Assembly (NCBI RefSeq): GCF_018320785.1
Contig: NC_054865.1
Span: 45,096,898 to 45,160,897 of the forward strand
Length of the DNA: 64,000 bases
Source: Cheilinus undulatus
Lineage: Eukaryota; Chordata; Actinopteri; Labriformes; Labridae
Reading direction: 5' to 3'
Part shown: positions 45,701-59,800 of the stretch, piece by piece
Layout: every line of letters begins with the position of its first letter
How positions within the stretch are numbered: the first letter of the stretch is position 1
Notes under the pieces: model-generated
What the model was told of the DNA's origin: nothing
Database searches by the model: none
The model's input: the letters and a program-made list of their open reading frames with translations, nothing else
Made by a program: the position numbers and the translations under genes

Positions 45701-48700
45701 TTAAAGCTTACATTGGTGGCTGATGGACCTGGCAGGGTTGAAGTGAGCCAATTGTTTCTCTACATACTGCAGCACCCTGAGAGAGTCCTGATCCTGTGGT
45801 GTAGGCACGCGATAGGGAACCCCTACAGCATGCATTGGCACTGCAGATACACATCTGACTTATCAGCACAGAGAACTTCTGTTTGTGTGTTCACTAAGGA
45901 TAAACTGGTGATTTGGCTTGTTTGTATTTGACTGTCTTAATATTATTTTATAACAAAAATAGCTGAAATAGGCAATCACATTAAAACAGCTTTACCCAGA
46001 ACAATGGTACTCAGAAATATCCAAATTCCTGATAATATGCGCTATTTAAATGTCAATGCTCTCCTAGATTATTCTAGGCCAAATAAGTGCAGCTACTCAG
46101 TTTTTCTACATTCAGAATAAACTGAGGCTGACTTAAAAGAGCAGCATAATAAAAAAACAAGACATCAGTATCAGCTCATTTCATCTAAAAATAAAGATTT
46201 ACTTGACACAAAGGAGTAAAACCTGACCTGCTGTGAGTAGGGTGCTGTCAGAAGGGGTTACAGAAGACATCTTGTCCACCAGGGATGGAGGGGCGATGGG
46301 AACCATTGTGGGAACACCAGTGACAAAGTATGGAGGGTATGCAGGTGACTGAGGGGTGGAGGTGCCCGTCTTTATTCCCTTGCCTGCCTCATATACTGTA
46401 AAGGCAAACATGATCTGATTTAGACCTGTCATTCTCCAGCACACCAAAAGACTGTCCGTTTTCTGAATGCTTGTATCTCTGTGTGTATGTGTTTATACTC
46501 ACAGTGTCGAGGGCAGCAGCATGTGTCAGGGCAGCACCAGCAGCTGACGTAACAGCAGCAGGAGTGGGGACAGCACTGACACCAACAGACCCCAACCAGC
46601 AGCAAGAATAAGACACTGCCTAGTGCCACTGCCGCCACAAACACCCACTCTGTAGGAAGAAAAATGGGGTGAATATAATTACTATCACATTTTAACAAGG
46701 GAAGGGTTGATAAAGTCACTCTTCAGTCATGTTTAACTCAAAAATGGCCTTAAAAGCATAAACTGAACAACTTTTGAACAATATACAATACTTCATCTCA
46801 AGGCACTGGAGCCAAAAATGCATCAACCCTCCATCTCTACAGTCCCTGAAAGTCAGACAATGTGACCAGTATAGTAAATAACTCATAACCAGACAACAGT
46901 AAGATTTTTCTAAAAGCTAAAAATTCTGGATCACATTTTTCACAAATTAATGTTAGTTGGTTTAAAGCTACAATCTGAATGATTTTTTGCACTGAAATTT
47001 CTGTACCAATTTAAAAAATAACTGCTCATATATATATTTTTGAGTTCTTACATTGCCCCAAATATTTCTAAGTTAGTAACAGGAAATGTCTTCTAAAGGG
47101 GTCTGCCATAGGTTGTGAGATCAATCACCCAAGCTTGACCCTGTAATGCTTCCCCTAACGTGCCCCACTAGGCATTTCCAGGCTAAGTTGAGACCAAGCC
47201 TTCTGCTCAGCATGCAAAACTCAACAACTGACATCTTCAAGTGATCCCGGATCTTCAGACTCTGTCCTCTCCTCGGAGGACATGTTAGATGGGTTCAGGA
47301 GTTCCTCAAAGTGCTCCTTCCACCTTTTTCCACCTCCCAAAGAAATCCCCAGTCACAGTCAGCAGTCCTCCACTCCTGCTAACCATAATCTGAGCCAAGC
47401 CCTGCTTCCCCCTCCTGCAAGGCGACAGGCGTAGATGGGATTTGCCATGAGATGCCGGAGACCCCGGGCATTGTAGGGCAGTCGTGGTTGACCTGCCTCT
47501 TCAGTGTCAGGTGGAAGACTGTGACAGTACCTGTGGAGTGGCAGACTGGAGCAATGCAGATTTTCTTCTGGCTGTGGGAGGTGGACCAGCTCTTTACTTT
47601 TGCAGGGCTTCTTGAGGGAGCATGGGAGTTTGCACACCCAGTCTACACAGGCTTGTGGACTTGGAGAAGGCTCATGTAAATTAGGGGGTTACTGAAGTAA
47701 TATGGGGTCCCAGGGCCGCTGTGGGGAAATCAGGTATAACCAAAGTGAGAGCTGTGAGAGCTGTGAGAGCATCCTAGGCACAAAGTTGGACAGGTGGGAG
47801 GACGGTTTTCGTTCAGGTGACCTCAGAATTTTATCTCTGCTTTTCGCAGATGATGTGGTTCTGTTGGCTTCTTGTGCTGGGGACCTCCAGCACGGTGGCT
47901 CAGAGCACGAGGCAGTCAGAATGAAGGGCAGCACTTCCAAGTCCAAGGCCATGGTTCTCTGTCGGAAACTTCAATATTTAGAGATAATGGATTTTTTTAT
48001 TTTTGTGAGCTGTGAGTTGTAAACATCTACATTAAAACAAGGTTATGAAAGATTTCACTTTGTATGAGATGAATCTTGAATATACTGAAGTTTCACTTCT
48101 TTAATTAAATAAAACAAATTTTTTCCTGATACTCCATTTTTTGAGATGTAGCTGTATATAGATATAGAGCCTGAAGAAAAAGTAACTCTGACAGGATCAG
48201 AATGGATAAAATATTGGTGAAAATATAAATTGTGTCAAAAATACTGTATATTTTTACTCATAGTGTTGAAGAATTCAAGTGAAGTAGTGAGTAATACAGC
48301 ACGTGGAACAGATAATCTCCATGTATCTGTCTACAGGGACAAAGCAAAGGAAATGGAGGGAGAGGGCAGATAAGGAAATCTTGAACAATGTAAAACCAAG
48401 GACAACACTGTCTGTCCTGAAACACACATACACAAACTATTACACACACAGGAAGTCTGATTTTGCTAAAAGAAGGAAATGGACAGATTATGTTGGTCTG
48501 TAAGATACCGACGTTTGATTGTGGCAACAAATGAGCTTGTAATGTGATCTCACTTGCAACCTCCTTGATGAGTACTGGAAGAGTCACCAACAGCAAAGAT
48601 AAGCTTGCACTAACCCTAACCCTGAGTGAATTATCCTGTGTCACTTTGGCTGCTACTCCCTCAACAAGATTCAGCCATCATTTTCCCACAAACCTTGATA

Positions 48701-51700
48701 ATTAAAATAAGTATTACAGGAATTTGACTTGACGTAAACAAAACTCCCTTCTTCTTAATCACTGCTTTTTGTGTCCAAATGACGAAGGATAACATGCCAA
48801 CCACAGCCATAAATAACTATAATGACTATAATAGCTGTTTTCCAGTACAGGCAGCTCAGCTTAGTGGGGCTGATGGCTAGTTTATTATCTAACGGGTGTG
48901 GATCAGTCTTTTGGGTAGTAACCAGCTCTGAAGACAACACTGGCAAAGTGTATTCAGCATTGTTTACTTATACCAGAGGAGGAAAGTTTAGATGGTATTA
49001 AAGCCACAGCTACTAGCCATTAGCACACATTAAACATGGTGGAAAAAGTCTGAATGTTTGGCTTCCTTTCGGCAGTTAAGTTTAATATGTAAATGTTACC
49101 TTAAATTTCTTAAATTGTTAGAAAAACTCCCCAAGATTAACCCCCTGTGGCTACCAGTCTAAAGGTTCTAACATGGTTAGAGTAGTTAGTAAGGTTAGCA
49201 TGAATGGAGGAACCAGGTGAGGGGGAAGAGTACATTATGCCCCTACCTGGCATAATCTTCAAATCAAAGTCTGGCAGGAGATCTTCAGGCACCCAAGAAA
49301 AACCTGGAGAGAGACAGAGCAAAGGAGGAGAGCAGAGGAGAAGGGAGGGGATGGTGTTGATATAAATGATTGAGTTGAGCTATTGCTGCAGCAGCATGCA
49401 TGCATAAAGAGTGAGAAAAGACAAAAACAGAGCAAGACACTGAGAAATAAGGCAGATATAAGAAGATAAAGAGAGCAGACAGGTCAAGAGCTGCATGCAT
49501 CAGAAGACATTCTTGTCATGTTCCAGGAAGTCACTTTATCAGAGCACTTGATGAGAAGATTGATGGTCTGATTTCATATATTAATAGTTGAATAGGTGTT
49601 TTTCTGGAAAGAAGACAGACTGGAACATGAATCATCCTCATGAAGATAACATGAGGAGCTGTGAGTTATGTTAAGTGCAGAGCTGTAAAAAAATCACAGA
49701 ATCAGAACATTCCTCATGCCCTGAGCCAGCAAACGGACTGCAGAGATACACTTTGTTCTCAGAACCATTCTTCTTTGTTTCTCTGTTGTCTGGACGGGGC
49801 TCAGACCACATGTCTTATGCATCTCTGTATAAAGATATCACTCTTGGGCAGAGTGTATCACTTAGAAATAAGACTTGAATTTTCATTATTTTTCACAACC
49901 ATAAAACATTAAAACCCAAATTAAATCATCTTTTGTACCTTTGCTGATTTACATTTACAGTGTCTCTAAAAAGTATTCACCCTCTTGGAATTTTCACCCT
50001 TTAAATGATTTTACAAATCAATCATGGTCAATATAATTTGGCTTTTTTGATAAAAAAAAACAGACAAAACAACTCAAGCTCAAATTTCAAAGTAAAAACT
50101 GATTTCTACAAAGTAATGTCAATCAAATAAAAATATATAATGTAAAATAAGTGACTGTATAAATATCACCCCCTTCTGACCTAATTCAACAGAGGTCCAG
50201 CTTTTAGTCTCACAGTCGGTAAAATGGGTATCAACTTAATGCACTGAATGTGTCTCAAGTGAGTGCAGTATAAAGACAGCTGTGTCTGGAAGGTCCGGTC
50301 ACCGGTTAGGCAGTATTCCTGGCTACCATTACACAATGAAGACAAAAAAATGATCCCAGCATCTCAGAGTAAAGGTTATTGAAAAGTATAAGTCAAGGGA
50401 TGGATACAAAAAAATCTCATCACACTGAACATCCACCAGAGTTCAGTTAAATCCATCATCAAGAAATGAATGGAATATGACAAATGTGTAAATCCTAGAT
50501 CAGGCCATCCTCGCAAACTGATTGATCGTGCAAGAAGGAGGCTAGTGAGGGAAGCCCTGTGGGGCTTGCAACGGTAGAGGGCAAAATGAATACGGAAAAA
50601 TATAGGAAAATCCTAGAGAGCAATGTTATTCAGTCTGCAAGAGCACTATGACTTGGGAGAAGATTTCTTTTCCAGCAAGACAATGACCTGAAGCATACAG
50701 CGAAAGCTGCACAGAAATGGTTTAAAGACAACAAAGTGAATGTTCTGGAGTGGTTGAGTCAAAACCCAGACCTCAATCCAATAGAGAATTTGTGACTGGA
50801 CTTGAAAAAGGGCTGTTCTCACCTGATTCCCATGCAACCTGACAGAGCCTGAGCAGTTGTGCAAAGAAGAATGGAGTTAAATTACAGTGTCAAGATATGC
50901 AAGCCTGACTGAGACCTATCTACATAGACTCAGAGCTGTGATTGCAGCCAAAGGTGCATCTAAAAAATACTAATTGAAGGGCGCGAATATTTATGCAGTC
51001 ACTTATTTCACATTGCATATTTTTGGCATTACTTCGTCTGTTCTCACTTTGCATAAATAGGTTTTTAGTAATTCATATTTTGTCAAAAAAGCCAAATCAT
51101 ATTGACCATGATTGATCTATAAAATCAATAATAAATCAATCAATGATTAATAAGGATAAAATATCCAAGGGAATAAATATTTTTTATAGGCACTGTAATA
51201 AGTGGCAAAGTATAGTACGTTACTTAATATAATGGCTGATGCTTTGGCTTTCTACTTTATTTTATAAACATTAGTCTTATGCTGATTCAGTAAAATTCAA
51301 ACCTTGTCATTTTGTTCTTTGACATTAACCCCTTAAAGCCTGATAACTCAAATATTAGCCAGAAAATTCCCATTTTTTGGAAGTGAAATGTTTTTTAATC
51401 TTCTACCAAATACAAAAAAAGAAAAAAAAGCCATAAAATTTCACTTTTTTTGTATCACATCTGATACATCAGACATTTTTGTAAACTCATAATCCACTGG
51501 AAGGAAATTTTTTTATTATTTATCTGATTGTATTCAAAAGCGTTTTAAGTAATCTATGATCCCATTGATTAGATAGACGTCTCATAAAAGTATGTTTGAA
51601 ATATGATACAATAGGCTTTAAAGGGTTAAACACTTCTGCTTATCTACATAAAAATGCATCTCAGAAAAACACGGGACAAACAGAAATCTCCAAAGTCTTT

Positions 51701-53823
51701 AAAATCGCTCACCACCTTTCAGTTGTCGTGCATGGTATCCTTCGTTATGTCTACCCCCCCCACACCCTTAATTGGCCCCACACAAGGCGAACAGATGTCA
51801 GAATGAAGCATTAACACAAGATTAGAGGCGATCAGTCAGATATTGGTACAACAAAGTGCACAAATGTGTCTTGTTTGTGTGTGTGTATGGTGATGCAGCC
51901 AGTAGGTGAGTGTGATGTGAGCAGATGCTGGTGTTTCACTGCTGAGAGAGTAATTAATCACAGAAAGGGGGAGCAGTGCTGAGTATAAGAAAGACTGAAG
52001 AAACAGAGAGAGAGCTGGACAAGCTCTGCCTAACTCAGACTGCACGTACCTCGCTGCACCGGATACCTTTCTGCAGGACTACATTTGTTCTTTTGCTGGT
52101 CAAAAAAACAAAAAAGTTTCATGGAGAAGGAGCTGAATAATCACATATGTTTAAACATGTTCCTAGTGAATTTGTAGAGACAAGGCCCTAATAATTTTTC
52201 TTTTTTGTGTCTGTTATGCCTCCTGTAACCTGTTGAAGCAGGTGAGGGAAGCACTCTTGTAGCGTTCCCAGCTGTTTATGAATCTGCCTGAAGGCTGGTG
52301 ATTCTAACGGATTTCCTTTCAAATATTTAAGGATTGTGCGTTCACTGCAAAATACATTCCTCTTATAGTCACAGATGTAGCACACATGCAGATCCAATAA
52401 CATATGTTGTTTTTTTCTACTTCCATACATGTTCTAATCTGACATATGAGATGGTTTTGTTTCACACATCCATCTGGAAAGCCTTCCATAGACGGCCTTT
52501 GGGAAAGGGCAGAGCCTTTGAAAAAAACTGGGAGAGTGATTGGATGATATTTTGTCACATCTTTACGGGCCAATCAGAGCAACAAAATGTGACGTAGCTG
52601 CTACGGAGGAGTAAACTCTATAGAGAACTGCATAACACGAACCATGGCGACTGTAGACATGGCAGTATACAACTTTTGTCATTTTTAAAAAAGGAAAACA
52701 ACTCACTGCTGCTCTTTGTTCTTCTTTTAATGAAGAAATGTCATCATGTTTTGATAAAACTTACTCTTTAGCAGCATCCACGCTAATGTCTTCTGCCATA
52801 ATTGCACCGGCCTCTTGTTGCTGCTTGCTTATGTCACAACTCCGCCGCACCCGAAAGTACTGCCCCTTGACACTGATTGGTCCTGTCACTTTATAACTGG
52901 GCCTAAACTGTTCAGATGGGAGCTTTGCAATATGGATTCGCCAGTGAGAAACACAGAAACAGGCGTATCCATCTGCTTTGCAAGGTTATAAGTGTTCCAA
53001 ACAACTGAGAAAAATATGTCCAGGCAAACAAATATTGTTTTTCACTTTTTATGTTATTTTTAGAGGTTTGCTATGAGACTTGCTGACTCCTTTAGAGTCC
53101 ATTATTGTGCTTAATACCTGGGACAGCAGTAGTTCGGTCTGTAGGGACTTTAGGTTGAGAACAAGAGGGTACCACACAGAGGGTTCATTACTTTTGTGCT
53201 AAGTTAATATATGTTAATCATGTGGTAATGTAAAAAAAATGATATAAAAGATTACTATCAGTATTGTGCATGTTTATATTTAGAGTAAATATCACTACTG
53301 AATAGTATAAGTGGATACTATGCTCCAAATAAAAACAGAGTGAAGCAGAGTTGGGCTCTCTTTTTTGTAGCCACTTCAAAAAAATCAGTGGTCCAAGTCA
53401 GTCGAGTGTCTCACATGGTGTCACCCTCCACATCATTAAACCTTTTCTGCCTTCTCTGCTGTGAAAAGACAAAAGACCCCTAGAGCCATTCATAGTGGCC
53501 CCAACTGTTGTTATGGAAACCCTACAAGAGCCCCACATGCCATATTAGCTACACCCGACCCAGGAAATACAACATGCTGGCACTGTGGAGGATTCCTCCT
53601 GTGTTGGGTTGAAGGTTGCAGAGGCCAGCTTATTCAGCATGACGTAATCCTATCTGTACAGTATCTATCACTATCTGTATGATACTACCTTAGAGAAGCT
53701 GTACTCTGTATTTAAGCACATTCAGAATGTACTTTAGGCTTTGTGAACTATAAAAACTCAGTGTCCTGTACCTCAGTGTGTATTAGTGTGTACTTCTTAG
53801 TGTGTGTGTGGGTGGGTGTGTGG

Positions 53824-53854
<31 letters not shown>

Positions 53855-56800
53855 TGTGTAGGTGTGTGTGTGTGTGTGTGTGTGTCTTTTTGCACACACA
53901 TTAGTCTCTGAGTGCCAGCCAAACAAAAGTTCACCCTCTGAGTGAGTTAGAGCACCAAGCGCTACCTCGCCTCTCTGCTGTTGTTATGGTAACATTTGTG
54001 ACTGAATGCAATCAAATACACTGACAATGTAAAGATACAACACATTACACATACTTTGACATTATGGGATATGCAGAGGCTAAACACATATTGACAGTCA
54101 AACACACACACAGATGCAAAGACACAACCTTAAACGGCATTAATGTCCTTTACAAATAAAGGTACAATAAATAAAGGTATAATAAAGAATATAATTGAAT
54201 TAATGTGTGCTAATGTCGTATTCTTAAACACAGTAAATATTTTACCCACAAAAAAGGTTAATTAAAAAATCCTTCTTATTGTTATCTCATTACAGTATGA
54301 GTAAACAAAGTTGTTTGGGGAGTGGCCCATACTGCCCAGGAAGTGCCACTGCTTGTTGTAAATCAGATCATTAATGAGCCTTGATTGTGTTGATGGTGAT
54401 AGTGGGCTGGTCTACTGAGGCCTTATTACTCTACAGCAGCTGTAATAAAGTCTAAATCTGCTGCTTATTTTGTGAGTTATTGCGATTAAAATAAAATGCC
54501 AGAGGTCCATTTATAAGATACTGTAATATCAATTAATTAAAAGTCCCAAAATAGAAAATATATAACAAAAATCTGCATTTTTGAGTCTGTCATGGCTCAT
54601 CGAAGCTTTCTCCAAATAGTGCAACCCTTTGAAAGGCATAATGGGAAAATTAAGTCAACTCACCAAGAACCAGCAGCTCCACAGAGGCTTCATTCTGTCC
54701 CTCTAAGTCATCTGAGATCACCACTTTACAGATGTAAACTCCACTGTCTCCCCACTGGACCTCTCCTATTCGAAGGTCTGCCTCTGAATGAGCAATAAAG
54801 GTTGAACAAGTTAAAGTGAGAAACTAAATCTTCTTAAGTACAGAGCTTATCAACATTTCTTCTGTTACTGGGATATGTCCACTCTTACTGGCAGGGCATG
54901 TCTTTTAGGTTCAGTCTTATCTAATTTCAGTTGGTAGAGAATAAAATAGCCTGACACTTAAAACTGTTTCAGTACTTTCAACCACAAAAACTTATATTAC
55001 TTGTGTTTCTTTATTGTTCTCTAATTTTGGAAGCAAGTTCCTGACGTAATGGCTTTCCATGGCTGCGAAAGCTTAAAGCTAAATATGGCTTGCAAGAGAA
55101 TTCAACAATACTTGACCACTGACTCCATTGTAAGGTTGGTCAGACAGCAGACAGGAAATGGTTTGTATAATTCACTTCCTTTTCCTGTTAGCTGAGGAAA
55201 GGGAGAGGAGACAGGCTGGCCAAACAGCACTACTCTAGCTTGTCTTTCCTTTATTAATTCATTTATAGGTAACTCAAACATATTTTCAAATGTTCTTTGA
55301 TTTATATAAATAATTCTCAACTTGCACTCCCTAGACTGATCACAGAAGTCAGATGGCTGCCAGCTCTTTAAAGATGGGGAAAAGTGGGGGTTTAATCCAT
55401 GTTAGCCATGTGATTTACTGTACACCCCCTGCCCAGTGCATGCTGGGACAGACTCCAGCCTCCCTCTGACCTATGAATAGGATTACATGGGTATGGATGA
55501 CTGGGCGTCTCTACAGGCAACATAGTTAAAGCTTTCACTTTTTTGTTCCTTTGCTGCACTGACCTGTTTGAGAAAGATAAAAAGGAAGTGACAGTGAAGC
55601 CTTACACTGAGAGAAATGAGTGTGTGGATGGTGGGATGTGAAGAGATCTAGAGAGTCATAAATAAAAATGGGACATTGAAGTACATCTGAGGGAAGGAGT
55701 TAGGGGTCAGGATGAATGAGAGGACAGCGTGAAAGCCATTTCTTTTGTCCGTGTTCCTCGTTGGTGAAGAGAAGCTCGATTCTTTGGCCTGAGTTAGAGC
55801 ACCATAAATCTGAGGCCTGCAAACAAGGCTACCTCTCTTTCCTCTACAAGCACACACAGATCTACACAGCTATGCACAGTAGTGTCCCTAAGGTGATCCT
55901 TAAATGACATTATAGTAAAGACTGTAAGGAAATGTAGAATTGAATACAGGAATAAAGTTTCAGCTTCATTTCCTGTAGTAATTTTGGTGGGAAAATAGTA
56001 CAATATTGTTATACAACAGCTTTTACTAGCATGGTAATCAGCCCAAATTGGTATAAGTTGCTTTGGATGACACCTATAAGCTCCTGTGGAAACTGGTCTT
56101 CAATGCTGACACCTAAATCTGGACCATTATTGATAGAGTGGCTACCATTGTGGCTAGAGTGGCTACCACTGACAGAGTTAAGATAAAACCATATTACCAA
56201 TATAGCACTGATAGGGTTGCAGGGAGATGAAGCTGATCCAAGCTGTTGGGTGAGATGCAGGGTAAACACTGGACAGGTAACCAGTCAGTAACACAGCTGA
56301 CATTTAGATTTGGAGTGACTACTTAAACCTAAAAAGCAAGTGCATGGACTGTGGAAGGAAGTCAGAGTACTTGGAGAGAACGAGTAAAACACATGCAAAC
56401 ATACAGAAAGGCTCCTGTCTGACTTGGGTTTCAAAACAGGAACCTGCTTTAAGGCTACAGCGCTAACCACTGCATCGTCACATAGCCTCAGACAAAATAA
56501 ATGTATAGGTACAGATTTTTAATTCACTCCTAGGTATATCTGTTTATACTGTTTTCAATAAAAAAAACTGGCAGGTGAAATAGAAATTTGAGAAAGCTAA
56601 TTGATAATCATTTTATGGCAGTCACAAAAAAATCATTTTCTTTTTGGCTTCTTTCATGTTTAACAAAGGTTTTACCTGAACCAGGTCATGCAGCAAATGA
56701 CAGCAACATATCCCAACCATGTACTCTACATTTACATGCAATTAGAAAAAGTCGAATCATTGTATTAGCTCAACTTTAACTGGATTTTTTTAAATCATGA

Positions 56801-59800
56801 AAGCATGTTAGTCTGAGTAAAATAACATGCATCGTATTTTTTGTAGAGTATGTATGAAATGTATGGAGCCATACAGTTGTCCATGTTCTATAGAACAAAA
56901 CCCGGTTTGCTGCTAGCTATCTTGTTAGCAAAACAAGAGAAAGGTTGAATTAAAACTAGCCCAGGGGGCATATTGCCACTTGGTGTAGTGGAAAAGGAAA
57001 TGCTCCCCTCAAAAAACTGATTCTACCTAAGAGCATGTATAAAGGGACAGTGACAACTGTCTGGTAAATGCCCTACTTGAGCTTAAACAGCAGCTCAACT
57101 TAATTGTGCATGTGAATGACTGATCATTTCCCATGCCTGTGGGTTTCAAATACAGCTGCTAATTTATCTCTCTTGGACCAGATCTGAAATTGCAACATCT
57201 GATTTTCAAGCTAAAGCTCAGGCTAAGAATTTGAATTTTTGAAGGAAAAGTGGTTTTGAAGCATCTCTATGTACAGTATGTAGGTAGGATGGTACAACAA
57301 CAGATACCCAATCCCAGGGGAAAGTTGTGTAAAGATAAGTATGTACTTCTGTTATTGGATATTTTTTAAGATAATCTGGTATAATCCATCATGCTGGCTA
57401 TATTTATGTTGGCCACAATATTCTGGACAGTTTCTACTTTTTTTACATAACATAAACAGATTGATAAGTGATTTCTGGCCACACTGATGCCAAGTTTTAT
57501 TCTCATCTTCCCTTTCCCCTAACTCATACCCGTTAATGCTCCTCCGGTTCTCTTCTTGTTCCAAGCTGTAGAATATCTTGAGCTATATAACCTGATTGTT
57601 CTGAGAGCTCTTAAACTTTCAGTAAAGCCTCGCCTGTCTCTCCTCTCTGCTATGCATCTGTGCAGAATTCCTTTGGGGTCTTTTTATTGAGAATCTACAC
57701 ATAAGGTAGGCCCTAGCACAGCTCTATGGCTTTTATGAAGGTTGTGATGTCATCAGCAGACTAACATTAATATGATGGATCAATGTGGATAAAACTTTTT
57801 CTTGTATGCATCAAGCACATTGAATGTCCCAAAAACTGAAATGTTTTTTGCTTGTTTGTCTGTGGATGTTTTACTTTTCTTTCTAAGATTTTCATCATGC
57901 ATATCAGAGCAGCAGACCAAAAGGTGCAGTAGAGACAGGGAACTCTTACTGTTGATAATGGAGATGTCTCTGTTCTTGTAATACTCTGACAGCGTGATGG
58001 ACGACCCAGAGATAGACGCCACTGTTCGGACTGTCCGGCTGCTGTCAGCACAGTCCAGGTAGCTCGCCGTCATTGTGGTCTCGTACCCGTTAACAGCTCC
58101 TCCAGTTCCACTCGTCAGCCCGCCTCCTCCCAGACCTCCACCCAGGCTGTCTGGGAAACTGAATGATTCCCGTGTACGGTCTCGACAGTATGACTTGTAG
58201 ACCCACTGCACCACGGGAGTCTGTGTGGACACGCTGTTGTAGTGACACGGAAGAACCACTGACTGAAAAAGCACAGCATAGCGCTTCTCGTCTCTGACAA
58301 ACACATGAACGCCTGAACAACCAGGAGGGAGGACACCTGAGGGAGGAAGAGGACATAATGCAGGATCAGTGGAGTGTGAAATTAGGAAAAGGTTAGGAAA
58401 CAGCCAATTCAGGATGATCATTACATTCCCTGTGTTTCTAGAGCAAGGAAATGCTGCAGTTCCAGTCAGTGGTTAAGGTCATTTTCAGAGATTAATGAGG
58501 CATTATTTGGGGATTGAAAACAGTAAAAGTCTCTGCTTGGACCAGGAGATCTTAAACAGGTGGGAGAGATGAATGGGAGATCAGAGGGTGCATACCGGTG
58601 TTCTTAGAACAACAGGAAGTAAGAAACAGTAGATTGGCCAGTCAACAGTCAAAACAGCAGAAGTGGTGGTGACAAAAGCTAATGGAGGCCTTTGAGGTAC
58701 TTTTAAATCCTTTCATGCCTTCAGTACAGGAAATTATTCCAACATCGCACCTTGTTGCTGGGGAACAATGTTCCAGTTTGTCAGGACATTTTTATTACAG
58801 AGCAAACAATTAATTAATTAATTAAATTTTAAGAGTATAAAGTGTAAAATAAGTTGAAAATTTCCTTTGCAATTTAACACATCAAATCATAATGCTAGTT
58901 AAAAAAATAAACGATTCAGCAGCAGAGGGATGAAGTGTGCTTCATGTTTAAGACCAAAGTCAACACTGTCAGCCATCTACCAGATTTTAGAGTACTTTAG
59001 GCCTCCATCTGCTGAGAAGCTTTATGGAGATACTGATTTCCTTTTCCAGCAGGACCTGGCACCTGCCCACAGTGACGCCAAAACAACCAAAAACTGGTTT
59101 TGCTGACCATGGTATAACTGTTGTTGGGCGATTCTTTTTCCTGCAATTGTTTAATACTGTAAGATGTAGATCCTGACATTAATGATATGTTACAGCCATA
59201 AACCACAGTGCCAGAGAAAAACCTTAGACAAACACGTCACAGACTTGACAACCAAAGTAGGTTTAGGTAATAACAGGGAATGTGTAATGAGTGGGATCTA
59301 AGGATTACTGCAGCAGACAGACACGCTGTGATTCAGATGTTGGTCTGAGTTTTAAAGAGACAGCTGCACCTGTTTGCTTACTTTAAAATATCAAACAAAT
59401 CACTTTTCACTGCAAAGCAGAAACTGAACTATGTTCATGAATTTCAGTGAAATTACCTCATTATTGCAAAAGCGGGTCAGTACAGCAGGAATGTGAACTA
59501 AAATACTTTTCCAGTTAGCCAAAATGAATTATTGTTCAGTTAGGAAACATCAGTGAAAACAAATCAGTGCTGAGACTGTTCAAGTTCCCTCTGCTCGCTG
59601 AGATCTGACTGTGAGCTGAGCTGACCTGCAGCTGTGTTGGAGGCTCTGAGGCTGCAGGACTCTGGGTCACATGATGACAAGGAGCTCAAGCTCAGTGGTT
59701 CAACAGCAACGCTAGCGAAGAGGTGACCATGTGAGGAAAACACACCCACACACATATACAAACACCAAGAAACATCTGCTGCTGTATGTGTGTGTGTTTT

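Larger units (their letters stand above)
49304..54663 (-). other. ildr2: ildr2-like intron 3
   Basis: A 5.4-kb intron. It contains a Tc1-like element (49958-51195), a TTAA MITE (51325-51629), a dispersed repeat (about 52440-52995) and a (TG)n microsatellite (about 53800-53886). No gene-like frame was found in the remaining sequence. Confidence 0.6.

Noticed and set aside
48600..48630. Telomere-like CTAACCCTAACCC
   Set aside because: Only two units. Too short to mean a telomeric insertion.
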